NCBI GenBank assembly: GCA_036555325.1
Contig: DATBLQ010000085.1
Span: forward strand, 55,548 to 119,547
Reading direction: 5' to 3'
Origin: DATBLQ01 sp036555325
Lineage (GTDB): Bacteria; Pseudomonadota; Alphaproteobacteria; Rhizobiales; Aestuariivirgaceae
DNA: 64,000 nucleotides
Part shown: positions 18,562 to 27,886 of the stretch, piece by piece
Layout: every line of letters begins with the position of its first letter
How positions within the stretch are numbered: the first letter of the stretch is position 1
Made by a program: the position numbers and the translations under genes
The notes under the pieces: model-generated
What the model saw: the letters and a program-made list of their open reading frames with translations, nothing else
Databases searched by the model: none
Told to the model about the DNA's origin: nothing

Positions 18562-20295
18562 ATGAATAAATCAATTCTCAAATATTGCCTGCCTGCAGCC
18601 ATCCTGTGGTTCGCCGCTCCTGCAACTGCTGCTCAAAATCCGCCTGGAATCGAGCCGTCTTCTCTTTCCGGCAGCTACCTCGCCGCACGCTATGCAAGCA
18701 AGCTTCGCGACCTCGATCTGGCGGCGGAATATTTCGCCGAGGCGCTGCGCGACGATCCGAACAATTCGGTGTTGATCGAGCGAACCTTCGTGCTCGCCTT
18801 TTCGGCCGGCGACATATCCAAGGCTCAGGACCTCGCAGTTGCCGTTTTGGCCATCGATCCCAAACATCGCCTTGCGCGCATCGTGCTTGGTCTGAAGGAA
18901 TTCAACGCCGGCCACTATTCCGCCGCCCGCGAGAATTTCAAGCAGATCAACGACACGCCTCTCGATGATCTCACCTCGAATCTCTTGATCGCTTGGACGG
19001 CAGCCGGCCAGAAAAATCCCAAGGCCGCCATGGCCGCCCTCGATAAATTGGGGAAGAACGACTATTTCTTGATCTTCCGCGATTTCCACGGCGCTCTGAT
19101 CGCCGATCTCCTTGGCCAGCCGACCCGCGCGGAGGCCTTTTACAAGAAGGCCTACGAAAAGGCCGCCACATCCAACCGTGTCATTCAGGCCTATGGCAAT
19201 TTTCTTGAGCGTAATGGCAAGAAGGATGAGGCAAGAAAGATCTACCAGCAATTCCTGGCGACAACGTCCGACCAGCCCGTGATCGCTGCAATCCTCGCCG
19301 ATCTCGAAAAAGGCAAGGCTCCGAAACGCTTCATTCCCGACGCAGGCAACGGCATTGCCGAAACCATGTTTTCAATCGCCGGCTGGCTCAACGACGAGCA
19401 GACGATCGACACAGCACTTGCCTATGCTCAACTCGCCCTTCTTATGAAGAAGAATTTCCCCGCGGGCCAGCTTCTGCTGGGGGATATCTTCGAAGCAACG
19501 GGGCGCTACGACAAGGCAATCGAGGCATACGATCAGATACCGAAGGATCACGTCCTGCATGAAAAAGCCGCGATTGAGATAGCGGTGAATCTGCATCAGC
19601 TCGAAAGGCCCGAGGAAGCGTTGGAAAAAATCTCAACCCTTCTCGCAGCCGACCCCCGTAACTACGATGCTTGGATAACGAAAGCCGATTTTCTGCGCGA
19701 TGCGAAGCGTTTTGCCGAAGCCGCGGAAGCCTACACCAAGGCGATCGCGCTTGTGTCCGTTCCCGACCGCACTCATGCCGCACTGTTCTATTTCCGCGGC
19801 ATTGCCTATGAGCGTTCCCAACAGTGGGAAAAAGCCGAGGCCGATTTCCGCAAATCCCTGGCCTTGTCGCCCGAACAGGCAAGTGTGCTCAATTATCTGG
19901 GCTACTCGATGATAGAGAAGCGCATCAACCTGGCTGAGGCAATGGACATGATTCGCAAGGCTGTCGAGCTCAAGCCCAATGACGGTTATATCGTCGACAG
20001 TTTGGGCTGGGCGCACTTTCATATGGGAGAATATGAAGAGGCGGTGAAGCATCTCGAACGGGCAGTTGAGCTGCGTCCCGAAGATCCAATTATCAACGAT
20101 CACCTGGGCGACGGCTATTGGCGTGCCGGACGCAAGCTTGAAGCCAAATTCCAATGGCAGCATGCAAAGGACAGCAAGCCGGAGCCTGCCGATCTGCTGA
20201 GGATCGAGAAGAAGCTCAAAGAAGGCCTGGCGGACACAGCTCCTGCGTCAGCGCCCGCCACCACCCAGTCTGATGCCACCAAGACGGTGAACTAG
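18562..20295 (+). CDS. Secreted tetratricopeptide repeat protein
   Basis: Exported repeat protein of 577 aa. MNKSILKYCLPAAILWFAAP followed by ATAAQNPPG is a Sec signal peptide, which favours ATG 18562 (after gggaaag) over ATG 18532. Many TPR units follow, for example LAAEYFAEALRDDPNN, WEKAEADFRKSLALSPEQA, MDMIRKAVELKPNDGYIVD and YEEAVKHLERAVELRPEDP. The tail is Ala/Thr-rich and low in complexity. The domain suggests a protein-binding scaffold in the periplasm; the partner is unknown. It is eight bases upstream of ispE and probably cotranscribed with it. Confidence 0.88.
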   Translation: MNKSILKYCLPAAILWFAAPATAAQNPPGIEPSSLSGSYLAARYASKLRDLDLAAEYFAEALRDDPNNSVLIERTFVLAFSAGDISKAQDLAVAVLAIDPKHRLARIVLGLKEFNAGHYSAARENFKQINDTPLDDLTSNLLIAWTAAGQKNPKAAMAALDKLGKNDYFLIFRDFHGALIADLLGQPTRAEAFYKKAYEKAATSNRVIQAYGNFLERNGKKDEARKIYQQFLATTSDQPVIAAILADLEKGKAPKRFIPDAGNGIAETMFSIAGWLNDEQTIDTALAYAQLALLMKKNFPAGQLLLGDIFEATGRYDKAIEAYDQIPKDHVLHEKAAIEIAVNLHQLERPEEALEKISTLLAADPRNYDAWITKADFLRDAKRFAEAAEAYTKAIALVSVPDRTHAALFYFRGIAYERSQQWEKAEADFRKSLALSPEQASVLNYLGYSMIEKRINLAEAMDMIRKAVELKPNDGYIVDSLGWAHFHMGEYEEAVKHLERAVELRPEDPIINDHLGDGYWRAGRKLEAKFQWQHAKDSKPEPADLLRIEKKLKEGLADTAPASAPATTQSDATKTVN

Positions 20296-20303
20296 GAACG
20301 GTT

Positions 20304-21152
20304 TTGGCAATTTCCGGGGTTCTCGAAGAGACCGCCAGGGCCAAGGTCAATTTGGCTTTGCATGTGACTGGCAGACGTTCCGATGGATATCACCTGATCG
20401 ACTCTATTGTTCTCTTCGCCGACATTTCCGACCGGCTGAGCTTTGCCCGTGCCGAGAGGACCTCCCTCCACATCGTCGGCCCCTTTTCAGGTGGGCTCGC
20501 CATCATGGACAACCTGGTCCTGCGCGCCCATGCGGCGATGGCGCGGGCATTTGGTGGGCTCATCCCCGAGGTGGGCATCACCCTCGAAAAGCATATCCCT
20601 CTCGCTGCCGGCCTTGGTGGCGGTTCGGCCGATGCGGCCGCCGCGCTACGTCTGTTTTGCCGCATTGCCGGACTCGATCCCCTGAGCCGCGAGATACGCA
20701 ATATCGCGCTTTCATTGGGCGCCGATGTCCCCGTTTGCCTTTACTCTCGTGCATGTCGTGTTCGCGGCATCGGCGAGTTGATTGAACCGCTGCACGATCT
20801 TCCTCGCTTCGATGTGGTGCTCGCCAACGCCGATGTGACGGTCTCGACCGCCTCGGTCTTCGCCGCCCTCAACCTCAAGCGCGACGAGCCGGGTTATCCT
20901 CCGGTGGATGTTCCCTTCGCACTCTCCAACTCCCGCAACGATCTCACTCCTCCTGCCATGGCTCTTGTGCCGCAGATCGCCGATGTGCTGAACGAGCTAC
21001 ACAGTTCACCCGCCGCCCGTTTCGCCCGTATGTCGGGTTCAGGCGGTGCGTGCTTCGCTGTCTTCGACAATCAAGCTGCAGCCGGCTTGGCAGCGGCTGG
21101 GCTGGCCAAGCGCCATCCCGATTGGTGGGTTACGCCCGCAATCCTCCGCTAG
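20304..21152 (+). CDS. ispE: 4-diphosphocytidyl-2-C-methyl-D-erythritol kinase
   Basis: GHMP kinase of the MEP isoprenoid pathway, 282 aa. Motif 1 is ARAKVNLALHVTGRRSDGYH. The ATP-binding glycine-rich loop is PLAAGLGGGSADAAAAL. The third motif is RMSGSGGACFAVF. The start codon is TTG at 20304, preceded by aggaacg. The neighbour on the opposite strand is a polyprenyl diphosphate synthase, which uses the products of the same pathway; the two genes converge 16 bases apart. Confidence 0.95.
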   Translation: MAISGVLEETARAKVNLALHVTGRRSDGYHLIDSIVLFADISDRLSFARAERTSLHIVGPFSGGLAIMDNLVLRAHAAMARAFGGLIPEVGITLEKHIPLAAGLGGGSADAAAALRLFCRIAGLDPLSREIRNIALSLGADVPVCLYSRACRVRGIGELIEPLHDLPRFDVVLANADVTVSTASVFAALNLKRDEPGYPPVDVPFALSNSRNDLTPPAMALVPQIADVLNELHSSPAARFARMSGSGGACFAVFDNQAAAGLAAAGLAKRHPDWWVTPAILR

Positions 21153-21168
21153 ATGTGCCTGAACCAGC

Positions 21169-22185
21169 CTAATGCGCGCGCGCGATGCAGAAGGTCACTG
21201 CCGCAAGCAATGCCGACTTGTAGACGCTCGCCGGGAAGATCGCCAGCGCATCATGTGCAATTGCCCCATAATGCTTCGCCCGTTCGATCGTATCGGCGAT
21301 CGCGGCATGCCGCTCGATCATCCTCTGCGCCGTTGCCAGGTCCTCTTCTGTTTGTTCGCCTTCTTCGAGTGTCCGCTTCCAGAAGCTGCGTTCGTCCTTG
21401 TCACCGCGCCGGTAGGCCAGCACGACCGGCAGGGTGATCTTCCCCTCTCGAAAATCATCGCCCACCGATTTCCCCATGAGCGATGCTTTGCCCGAATAAT
21501 CGAGCGCATCATCGATCAATTGAAATGCGATGCCGAGATTCTTGCCGAATGAGTCAAGCGCTGCCTGCTCCTCCTTCGGGCGCTCGGCAATGACCGCTCC
21601 GATCTCAGCGGCCGCGGCGAACAGCGCCGCTGTCTTCGCGCCGATGACGTTCAGATAGGCATCTTCAGTCGTCGTCGTGTCATGCGCGGTGGCGAGCTGC
21701 ATAACTTCTCCCTCGGCGATCACCGCCGCCGCGTTGGAAAGAACCCGCAGCGCCTCCAGCGATTTCGTTTCCACCATGAGCTTGAACGCCTGCCCCAACA
21801 AATAATCGCCGACCAGCACGCTCGCCTGATTGCCCCAGATTTTTCGTGCCGCTGCCCGCCCGCGCCGCAGATCGCTCTCATCCACGACATCATCGTGCAA
21901 GAGCGTGGCGGTGTGCATGAACTCGATCGAGGTCGCAAGCTTCACGTGCTTGTCGCCTCGATACCCGCACATCTGCGAGGTCGCAATCGTCAGCATTGGT
22001 CGCAAACGCTTGCCGCCGGAACTGATGAGATGGAGGGCAAGTTCCGGGATCATCTCGACCTGCGATTGCGCCCTGATCAAGATCGCTTCGTTGACCCGCT
22101 CCATGCCCTTGGCGGTCAGGTTCAACAATGGCTCGAGGCCGGCTGTCCCGCCGCCGCCCGCTTCAAAAGGAACAACTACGCCCAA
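21169..22185 (-). CDS. ispB: Long-chain polyprenyl (octaprenyl/decaprenyl-type) diphosphate synthase
   Basis: Trans-prenyltransferase that makes the side chain of ubiquinone, 338 aa. The first aspartate-rich motif is LLHDDVVDESDLRRG and the second is QLIDDALDYSG. The GGKRLRP substrate loop is also present. A TTG at 22269 would give an unlikely N-terminal extension. TTG at 22185 follows aaagagg with good spacing and yields the usual N-terminus (VVPFEAG...LEPLLNLTAKGMERVN), so it is used here. Chain length cannot be read from the sequence with confidence, so the exact product is an inference. Confidence 0.92.
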   Translation of the reverse strand: MGVVVPFEAGGGGTAGLEPLLNLTAKGMERVNEAILIRAQSQVEMIPELALHLISSGGKRLRPMLTIATSQMCGYRGDKHVKLATSIEFMHTATLLHDDVVDESDLRRGRAAARKIWGNQASVLVGDYLLGQAFKLMVETKSLEALRVLSNAAAVIAEGEVMQLATAHDTTTTEDAYLNVIGAKTAALFAAAAEIGAVIAERPKEEQAALDSFGKNLGIAFQLIDDALDYSGKASLMGKSVGDDFREGKITLPVVLAYRRGDKDERSFWKRTLEEGEQTEEDLATAQRMIERHAAIADTIERAKHYGAIAHDALAIFPASVYKSALLAAVTFCIARAH

Positions 22186-22337
22186 ACCAACCTCTTTCCA
22201 CCCCCGCCGCGGTGAGGATAGGGAGCATAAGTTGACGGGGCAAGCGCGACCCTTGGCCGCTGAGCGCAATTTGGTCCCAATCGGTCGGTTAGGTTTTCCA
22301 ACACATTTGGTCCGCCGCAGGCTAAGGTGGGAATCGC

Positions 22338-22553
22338 ATGGTCGAGCTGATAAAAACCAACGACTTGGTGTTTATTTCGTACGTTCTGCATGTTCTGACT
22401 GAAGCGCGGATTGAGGCGATGCTGTTTGACGAACATATGAGCGCCGTCGAGGGGTCGATCGGCGCATTGCCTCGCCGCATCATGGTCAGCGAAAAAGACC
22501 TTGATCGCGCACGGGAATTACTTGGTAACAATGTTCTAACCATGGACAGCTAA
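22338..22553 (+). CDS. DUF2007 domain protein
   Basis: Small soluble protein, 71 aa, of the DUF2007 family (putative signal-transducing proteins). The family pattern is visible: MVELIKTNDLVFISYVLHVL, then AMLFDEHMSAVEGSIGALP and RIMVSEKDLDRARELL. Its function is not known. It is divergent from the polyprenyl synthase and 20 bases upstream of the methyltransferase gene. Confidence 0.85.
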   Translation: MVELIKTNDLVFISYVLHVLTEARIEAMLFDEHMSAVEGSIGALPRRIMVSEKDLDRARELLGNNVLTMDS

Positions 22554-22573
22554 AATACCGGCGTTTGGAAACC

Positions 22574-23383
22574 ATGAACACCGCAACATCCAGTCCCTCA
22601 CCGGCGCCTCCCCAGCCGGCCGCCGTTCCCCCGTCCCTGACTGAAGACGGGTTCCTGGGCGGTCGCTTGCGCATTCTGCAGCCGGAAAAGGGCTTCAGGG
22701 CCGGCATCGATTCGGTTTTTCTGGCGGCGTGCGTTTCCTGCAGTCCTGGCGAAACGCTCATGGAAGCTGGAATGGGCACCGGCGTCGCCTCTCTTTGCGT
22801 TTTGACCCGTGTTCCCAATGTTCACATCACCGGCATCGAAATAGCGATGCGCTATGCGCTGTTGGCCGAGCAGAATGCCAAGCGCAACAACTTCGGTCAG
22901 AACATTCGGGTGATCCAGGGTGATGTGAAGGATTGTTTGCGCCGCGATCTTGCGCAGTGGCCCGCGCACGGTTCCTTCAATCACGTCTTCGCCAATCCTC
23001 CGTTCCATGAATCCGATAGGGTTCAGCAATCGCCAAATCAATTGCGCGCCCAATCTCATGCACATCCGCCAGATAGCCTTGCACTGTGGGTCAAGGTGAT
23101 GCACACCATGGTCACGCTGCGCGGTACCTGCACAATTGTTCATCGGGCTGAATCGCTTGGTGCTGTCCTTGCCGCGATGGAAGAACGTTTCGGCGACATT
23201 CGCGTGGCACCCCTTTATGCGCGCGAAGGCATGGCTGCATCTCGAGTGATCGTCCAGGGCATCAAGGGTTCGCGGGCGCCGCTGCAGCTTCTTCCTGGTC
23301 TGATATTGCACGCTTCCGGCAACAACTTCACCCCCGCAGCCGAAGCCATCTTGCGTGATGGGATGGCCTGGCGGCTTCGCTGA
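22574..23383 (+). CDS. TrmN6-like SAM-dependent N6-adenine methyltransferase
   Basis: Class I methyltransferase, 269 aa. The SAM loop is LMEAGMGTGVASLCVLTRVP and the catalytic N6-methylase motif is FANPPFHESD (NPPF). The closest recognisable relative is tRNA1(Val) A37 N6-methyltransferase, so a tRNA or rRNA adenine target is likely; DNA is less likely because no recognition domain is present. ATG 22574 is used; a TTG at 22565 is possible. It lies between the DUF2007 gene and the S49 peptidase. Confidence 0.86.
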   Translation: MNTATSSPSPAPPQPAAVPPSLTEDGFLGGRLRILQPEKGFRAGIDSVFLAACVSCSPGETLMEAGMGTGVASLCVLTRVPNVHITGIEIAMRYALLAEQNAKRNNFGQNIRVIQGDVKDCLRRDLAQWPAHGSFNHVFANPPFHESDRVQQSPNQLRAQSHAHPPDSLALWVKVMHTMVTLRGTCTIVHRAESLGAVLAAMEERFGDIRVAPLYAREGMAASRVIVQGIKGSRAPLQLLPGLILHASGNNFTPAAEAILRDGMAWRLR

Positions 23384-23470
23384 AAGTCGCAAGCGCCGGC
23401 CCTTGACCGCCGCAGCGTTCTCCGCGGCCACTTGTCAGGGTAGGCCCCGAGCCTTATTTCTGGCCACATC

Positions 23471-24319
23471 ATGACCCGCGGTTTTTTCTCCAGGTTGCTT
23501 CCCCGCTCCATGCGACGAGCCGTTCCGGTGGTTCCCGTCGTCCGCCTCGCTGGCACCATTGGCATGGGGACGCCTCTCCGTCCGGCGCTGACGCTTCAGG
23601 GAGTGAATGACACGCTTGAACGCGCCTTTCGCCGCAAGGCAATCGCAGCTGTTGCGCTTATCATCAATTCCCCCGGTGGCTCGGCCGCGCAATCCTCCCT
23701 CATTGCCGGACGCATCAGGACGCTTGCCGAAAAGCACAAGGTCAAGACTTACGCTTTTGTGGAGGATGTCGCCGCCTCGGGCGGTTACTGGGTAGCCACC
23801 GCGGCGGACGAAATCTACGCCGATCACAACTCGATCGTCGGCTCGATCGGCGTTATGGCGGCAACTTTTGGCTTCGTGGAGGCGATGAAGAAAGTCGGTA
23901 TCGAGCGCCGCGTCTATACCGCTGGCAGGCACAAGCTCATGCTCGACCCCTTTCAGCCTGAAAAGCAGGAGGATATTGAGCGTTTGAAGGCGCTTCAAGT
24001 CGATGTGCACGAGGCTTTCAAGCGAATTGTTCGCACCCGCCGCGGCGTCAGGCTCAAGGAAAACGATGAGACATTTTCCGGTGCGTTCTGGTCAGGCAGA
24101 AGGGCGCTCGAGATGGGGCTTGTCGACGGGTTGGGTGAAATGCACTCGGTGCTGAAAGACAAGCATGGCGACAAGGTTGAGCTCATCGAGATGCACCGCC
24201 CGGGCGGCTGGTTGCAGCGTCGGCTCGGAGGCCTGTCCTCCCAGACAGCCGCCGCAGCGACGGGTGGTTTAATTGACGAACTGGAAGTGCGTGCGCTCTG
24301 GGCGCGTTTCGGTTTATAG
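23471..24319 (+). CDS. S49 family peptidase (SppA/SohB-like)
   Basis: Serine protease of the ClpP/crotonase fold, 282 aa, about half the size of full SppA. The oxyanion segment is INSPGGSAAQSS, the catalytic serine is in EDVAASGGYWVATAADEI, and the lysine-containing SIVGSIGVMAATFGF segment follows. A short hydrophobic N-terminus (FFSRLLPRSMRRAVPVVPVV) may be a weak membrane anchor. It probably degrades leftover signal peptides or membrane fragments. It lies upstream of the glyQ-glyS-ppdK run. Confidence 0.92.
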   Translation: MTRGFFSRLLPRSMRRAVPVVPVVRLAGTIGMGTPLRPALTLQGVNDTLERAFRRKAIAAVALIINSPGGSAAQSSLIAGRIRTLAEKHKVKTYAFVEDVAASGGYWVATAADEIYADHNSIVGSIGVMAATFGFVEAMKKVGIERRVYTAGRHKLMLDPFQPEKQEDIERLKALQVDVHEAFKRIVRTRRGVRLKENDETFSGAFWSGRRALEMGLVDGLGEMHSVLKDKHGDKVELIEMHRPGGWLQRRLGGLSSQTAAAATGGLIDELEVRALWARFGL

Positions 24320-24363
24320 TAAGCAGTCGTCTCAGTGGATGGCCGGTAGGAAAGGTTGAAACC

Positions 24364-24546
24364 ATGGTCGCAAGAATGATCGCTGGGCTATTGGGCTTCA
24401 TTATTGCCATGCTGTTCATGCGGCTTTTGGTTGGCGAGGCGCGGCGCGCCCGCGTTTCGGTGAAGAACAACTCTCCCCGTCCGCCCAAGGATGCCGGTCG
24501 CCTGACGCAGGACCCGGCCACCGGAATCTACTATCCCGTCGACTGA
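24364..24546 (+). CDS. Small single-pass membrane protein, unknown
   Basis: 60 aa. One membrane helix near the N-terminus (MIAGLLGFIIAMLFMRLLVG) is followed by a basic stretch (EARRARVSVK) and a polar tail ending RLTQDPATGIYYPVD. A ribosome binding site (ggaaagg) precedes the ATG. The position between the S49 peptidase and glyQ and the clean start and stop support a real gene. No function can be assigned. Confidence 0.7.
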   Translation: MVARMIAGLLGFIIAMLFMRLLVGEARRARVSVKNNSPRPPKDAGRLTQDPATGIYYPVD

Positions 24547-24609
24547 TTGCTTGACCCCTTGCGGGGGTGCGCCATATAGGGTGGCGAACCGTCCTCAAAA
24601 GGTTCACGG

Positions 24610-25530
24610 ATGCCGCCCGTCTTCGACCCTCAGCACTCTTTTCAGGATTTGATTCTGGCGCTCCACGGCTATTGGGCAGGGCAGGGCTGCGTCATTCTGC
24701 AGCCCTACGACATGGAAGTCGGAGCCGGGACCTTCCATCCGGCCACCACCTTGCGCGCTCTGGGCCCCAAGCCCTGGAGAGCGGCCTATGTTCAGCCCTC
24801 GCGCCGGCCGAAGGATGGCCGGTATGGCGAAAATCCCAATCGTCTTCAGCATTACTACCAGTATCAAGTCATCCTCAAGCCATCGCCGAACGATCTGCAG
24901 GAACTCTATCTCGCCTCGCTCGCGGCAATTGGCATAAACCAGGCCAACCACGACATCCGCTTCGTTGAGGATGATTGGGAAAGCCCCACTCTTGGTGCTT
25001 GGGGTTTGGGTTGGGAAGTGTGGTGCGACGGCATGGAGATTTCGCAATTTACCTACTTTCAGCAGGTTGGCGGCATCGATTGCAATCCTGTGTCCGGCGA
25101 ACTGACGTACGGACTGGAACGTCTCGCCATGTACGTGCAGGGCGTGGAGAATGTCTTCGACCTCAATTTCAACGGCCGGCAACCGCCGGCCAGGGTCACC
25201 TATGGCGATGTGTTCTTGCAGGCAGAGAAGGAATATTCGCGCTACAATTTCGAATACGCCGACACCGAAATTCTGATGCAGCATTTCAAGGATGCCGAAA
25301 AGGAATGCCGTTCGCTGTTGAAACGGGGCGACCGCGGCGCCCATCACGAACTGGCTCTGCCGGCCTACGATCAGTGCGTCAAGGCTTCACATGCGTTCAA
25401 CATGCTCGATGCGCGCGGCGTCATTTCTGTTACCGAACGCCAGGCGTATATCTTAAGGGTTCGCGAACTCGCCAAGGCCTGTTGCGAAGCCTGGTTGAAG
25501 ACCGAGGGCGGCGGCGCCGCTGCCGGCTAG
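24610..25530 (+). CDS. glyQ: Glycine-tRNA ligase alpha subunit
   Basis: Catalytic alpha subunit of the tetrameric bacterial glycyl-tRNA synthetase, 306 aa. It opens with the family pattern SFQDLILALHGYWAGQGC and contains QPYDMEVGAGTFHP, YVQPSRRPKDGRYGENPNR and LGLGWEV-like class II core segments. It pairs with glyS, 273 bases further on, with a CDGSH protein gene placed between them on the same strand. Confidence 0.97.
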   Translation: MPPVFDPQHSFQDLILALHGYWAGQGCVILQPYDMEVGAGTFHPATTLRALGPKPWRAAYVQPSRRPKDGRYGENPNRLQHYYQYQVILKPSPNDLQELYLASLAAIGINQANHDIRFVEDDWESPTLGAWGLGWEVWCDGMEISQFTYFQQVGGIDCNPVSGELTYGLERLAMYVQGVENVFDLNFNGRQPPARVTYGDVFLQAEKEYSRYNFEYADTEILMQHFKDAEKECRSLLKRGDRGAHHELALPAYDQCVKASHAFNMLDARGVISVTERQAYILRVRELAKACCEAWLKTEGGGAAAG

Positions 25531-25547
25531 GATCTTGGAGGAACAAA

Positions 25548-25787
25548 ATGGCGAAGCCCAATATTGCACAAAAGGCCCCGTTCCCGATCGATGTCGAAGC
25601 CGGCAAGGCCTATCTCTGGTGCGCATGCGGCAACTCACAGCGTCAACCGCTTTGTGACGGCAGCCACAAGGGCAGCGAGTTCAGTCCGGTGAAATGGATC
25701 GCCGGAGAAGCCGGTCGCAAGTTTTTCTGCGGGTGCAAGCATTCTGCGAACAAGCCGCTTTGCGACAGTACGCACAAGACCCTTTGA
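25548..25787 (+). CDS. CDGSH-type iron-sulfur protein
   Basis: 79 aa with two copies of the CDGSH cluster-binding motif: CACGNSQRQPLCDGSHKGSE and CGCKHSANKPLCDSTHKTL. The ligand pattern C-x-C-xn-C-x3-H is intact in both, although the second reads CDSTH instead of CDGSH. The protein should carry two [2Fe-2S] clusters, as in double-domain MitoNEET-like proteins. ATG 25548 has a strong ribosome binding site (ggagg) seven bases upstream. It lies between glyQ and glyS. Confidence 0.93.
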   Translation: MAKPNIAQKAPFPIDVEAGKAYLWCACGNSQRQPLCDGSHKGSEFSPVKWIAGEAGRKFFCGCKHSANKPLCDSTHKTL

Positions 25788-25803
25788 TCAGCATAAATCG
25801 CCA

Positions 25804-27876
25804 ATGCCCGAGCTTCTTCTAGAACTATTGTCAGAGGAAATCCCCGCTCGCATGCAGCAGCGTGCAGCAGAAGACTTGCGCGCCCTCGTAACGGAGGCTC
25901 TGGTGGAACGCGGCCTGAGTTACGAGGGAGCTCAGGCCCACGCCACCCCGCGTCGTCTGGTTCTTTCGATGGAAGGTCTGCCGGCCGCCGCTGCGGAAAC
26001 CCGCGAGGAGCGCAAAGGACCGCGCGTCGATGCTCCGCAAAACGCCATCGACGGTTTTCTCAAATCTGCTGGCGTGAAGCTTTCGGATTGCCGCGTGATC
26101 GATGACCGCAGGGGCAAATTCTACGTGGTTGATATTTTGCGCAAGGGCAGAGAGACGCCGGGATTGTTGGCGCAAATCCTCCCCGCCATTATTCAGTCCT
26201 TCCCCTGGCCGAAGTCCATGCGCTGGGGGTCATCTCCACTACGTTGGATACGGCCTCTCAAGTCCATTCTTTGCACCTTCGATGGCGAAACCGTTCCCTT
26301 TTCGGTTGACGGCATTCCATCGGGCAACACCACGCGCGGTCACCGGTTCATGGCACCGCAAGAACTTGTTGCCCGTCGGTTCGAAGACTACGCGGTCTCT
26401 CTTGCGCGGGCTAAGGTCATGCTCGACGCTAAGGAGCGCCGCGGCACTATTCTGACCGAGGCGAAGAACCTTGCGTTCGCTCAAGGACTTGAACTCATCG
26501 AGGACGATGGTCTGCTGAATGAGACTGCCGGCATCGTCGAATGGCCGGTGGTTCTGATGGGAAAGTTCGAGCCCGCCTTTCTCGCCCTGCCGCCTGAGAT
26601 CATCACCACGTCGATCAAGACGCACCAGAAATGCTTCTCCCTGAGGGACTCCAAGACGGGTCTGCTCTCCAATAGGTATCTGCTGGTCGCCAATTTGCTG
26701 GCGAACGATGGCGGCGCTGCAATCATCGCAGGCAACAACCGCGTGGTTGCCGCTCGCCTTGCCGATGCGAAATTTTTCTGGGATCAGGATCGCAAGACGT
26801 CCCTTGAAAGTCGTCTGCCGTTCCTCGATCCGATCACCTTCCATGCGAAGCTTGGAAGCCAGAGCGCGCGCGTTCATCGCCTGGAAACATTGGCGGAAAG
26901 CATCGCCACGACCATCGGCGCCGATGCTGCCAAGGCGCGATACGCCGCGCGTCTCGCCAAGGCCGATCTCGTTACCGGCGTTGTAGGAGAGTTTCCCGAA
27001 TTGCAGGGTGTCATGGGGCGCTACTATGCATTGGCTGAAGGGATCGATCCCGAAATCGCCGATGCCGTTCGTGATCATTATCGCCCTCAGGGACCCTCGG
27101 ATGCCTTTCCCGGATCGATTGTCGCCGAAGCCGTGGCGCTCGCCGACAAGATCGACACGCTGGTGGGTTTTTGGCTGATCGACGAAAAGCCGACCGGTTC
27201 GAAAGATCCTTATGCCCTGCGCCGCGCCGCTCTTGGCGTGATCCGCATACTCTTGGAACATCAACGCCGTTTGCCGCTGACTCAGATCTTTAAAAAGAGC
27301 ATCGAACTTCATGCACCTAAGAGCGCAAGCCCCGAGCGCTCGACGATCCCCGACAGTTTGCTCGCGTTCCTTGCTGACCGCCTCAAGGTTTATCTGCGCG
27401 AACAGGGGGCTCGGCATGATCTCATCGAGGCGGTTTTTTCCGTCGGCGGAGCGGACGATCTCCTCATGATCGTCAAACGCGTCGAAGCGCTCGCCCGCTT
27501 TCTCGATACCGAAGATGGCAGAAACCTGCTCGCCGGTGTAAAACGGGCCACCAACATCATTCGCATCGAAGAGAAAAAGGACAAGCGCGTGTTCACCGGT
27601 CTGCCGAACAGCAAGTTGCTTGTCCAGGCGGAAGAAAAAGCCCTCGCCACCGCCATCGCCTCTGCCGACGCCCAGACCCGCAAGGCTGCCGATACGGAGG
27701 ATTTTGAAGCGGCGATGCGCGCCCTTGCGAAATTGCGACCGCCTGTCGATGCGTTTTTCGACAAGGTTACGGTCAATGCCGATGATCCGAGCTTCCGTGA
27801 AAACCGACTGCGTCTTCTCGGCCGCATCCGCACTGCCACCCTTGCTGTTGCCGACTTTTCCAAAATAGAAGGGTGA
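25804..27876 (+). CDS. glyS: Glycine-tRNA ligase beta subunit
   Basis: tRNA-binding beta subunit, 690 aa, the expected length. Typical segments are MPELLLELLSEEIPARMQQ at the start, SMRWGSSPLRWIRPL, then YPDF-like KRVEALARF and the anticodon-side C-terminal domain. It assembles with GlyQ into the alpha2beta2 synthetase. ppdK follows ten bases later, so the group is probably one operon. Long open frames on the opposite strand here are antisense shadows of the biased codon use. Confidence 0.97.
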   Translation: MPELLLELLSEEIPARMQQRAAEDLRALVTEALVERGLSYEGAQAHATPRRLVLSMEGLPAAAAETREERKGPRVDAPQNAIDGFLKSAGVKLSDCRVIDDRRGKFYVVDILRKGRETPGLLAQILPAIIQSFPWPKSMRWGSSPLRWIRPLKSILCTFDGETVPFSVDGIPSGNTTRGHRFMAPQELVARRFEDYAVSLARAKVMLDAKERRGTILTEAKNLAFAQGLELIEDDGLLNETAGIVEWPVVLMGKFEPAFLALPPEIITTSIKTHQKCFSLRDSKTGLLSNRYLLVANLLANDGGAAIIAGNNRVVAARLADAKFFWDQDRKTSLESRLPFLDPITFHAKLGSQSARVHRLETLAESIATTIGADAAKARYAARLAKADLVTGVVGEFPELQGVMGRYYALAEGIDPEIADAVRDHYRPQGPSDAFPGSIVAEAVALADKIDTLVGFWLIDEKPTGSKDPYALRRAALGVIRILLEHQRRLPLTQIFKKSIELHAPKSASPERSTIPDSLLAFLADRLKVYLREQGARHDLIEAVFSVGGADDLLMIVKRVEALARFLDTEDGRNLLAGVKRATNIIRIEEKKDKRVFTGLPNSKLLVQAEEKALATAIASADAQTRKAADTEDFEAAMRALAKLRPPVDAFFDKVTVNADDPSFRENRLRLLGRIRTATLAVADFSKIEG

Positions 27877-27886
27877 CGTCGCGCGG

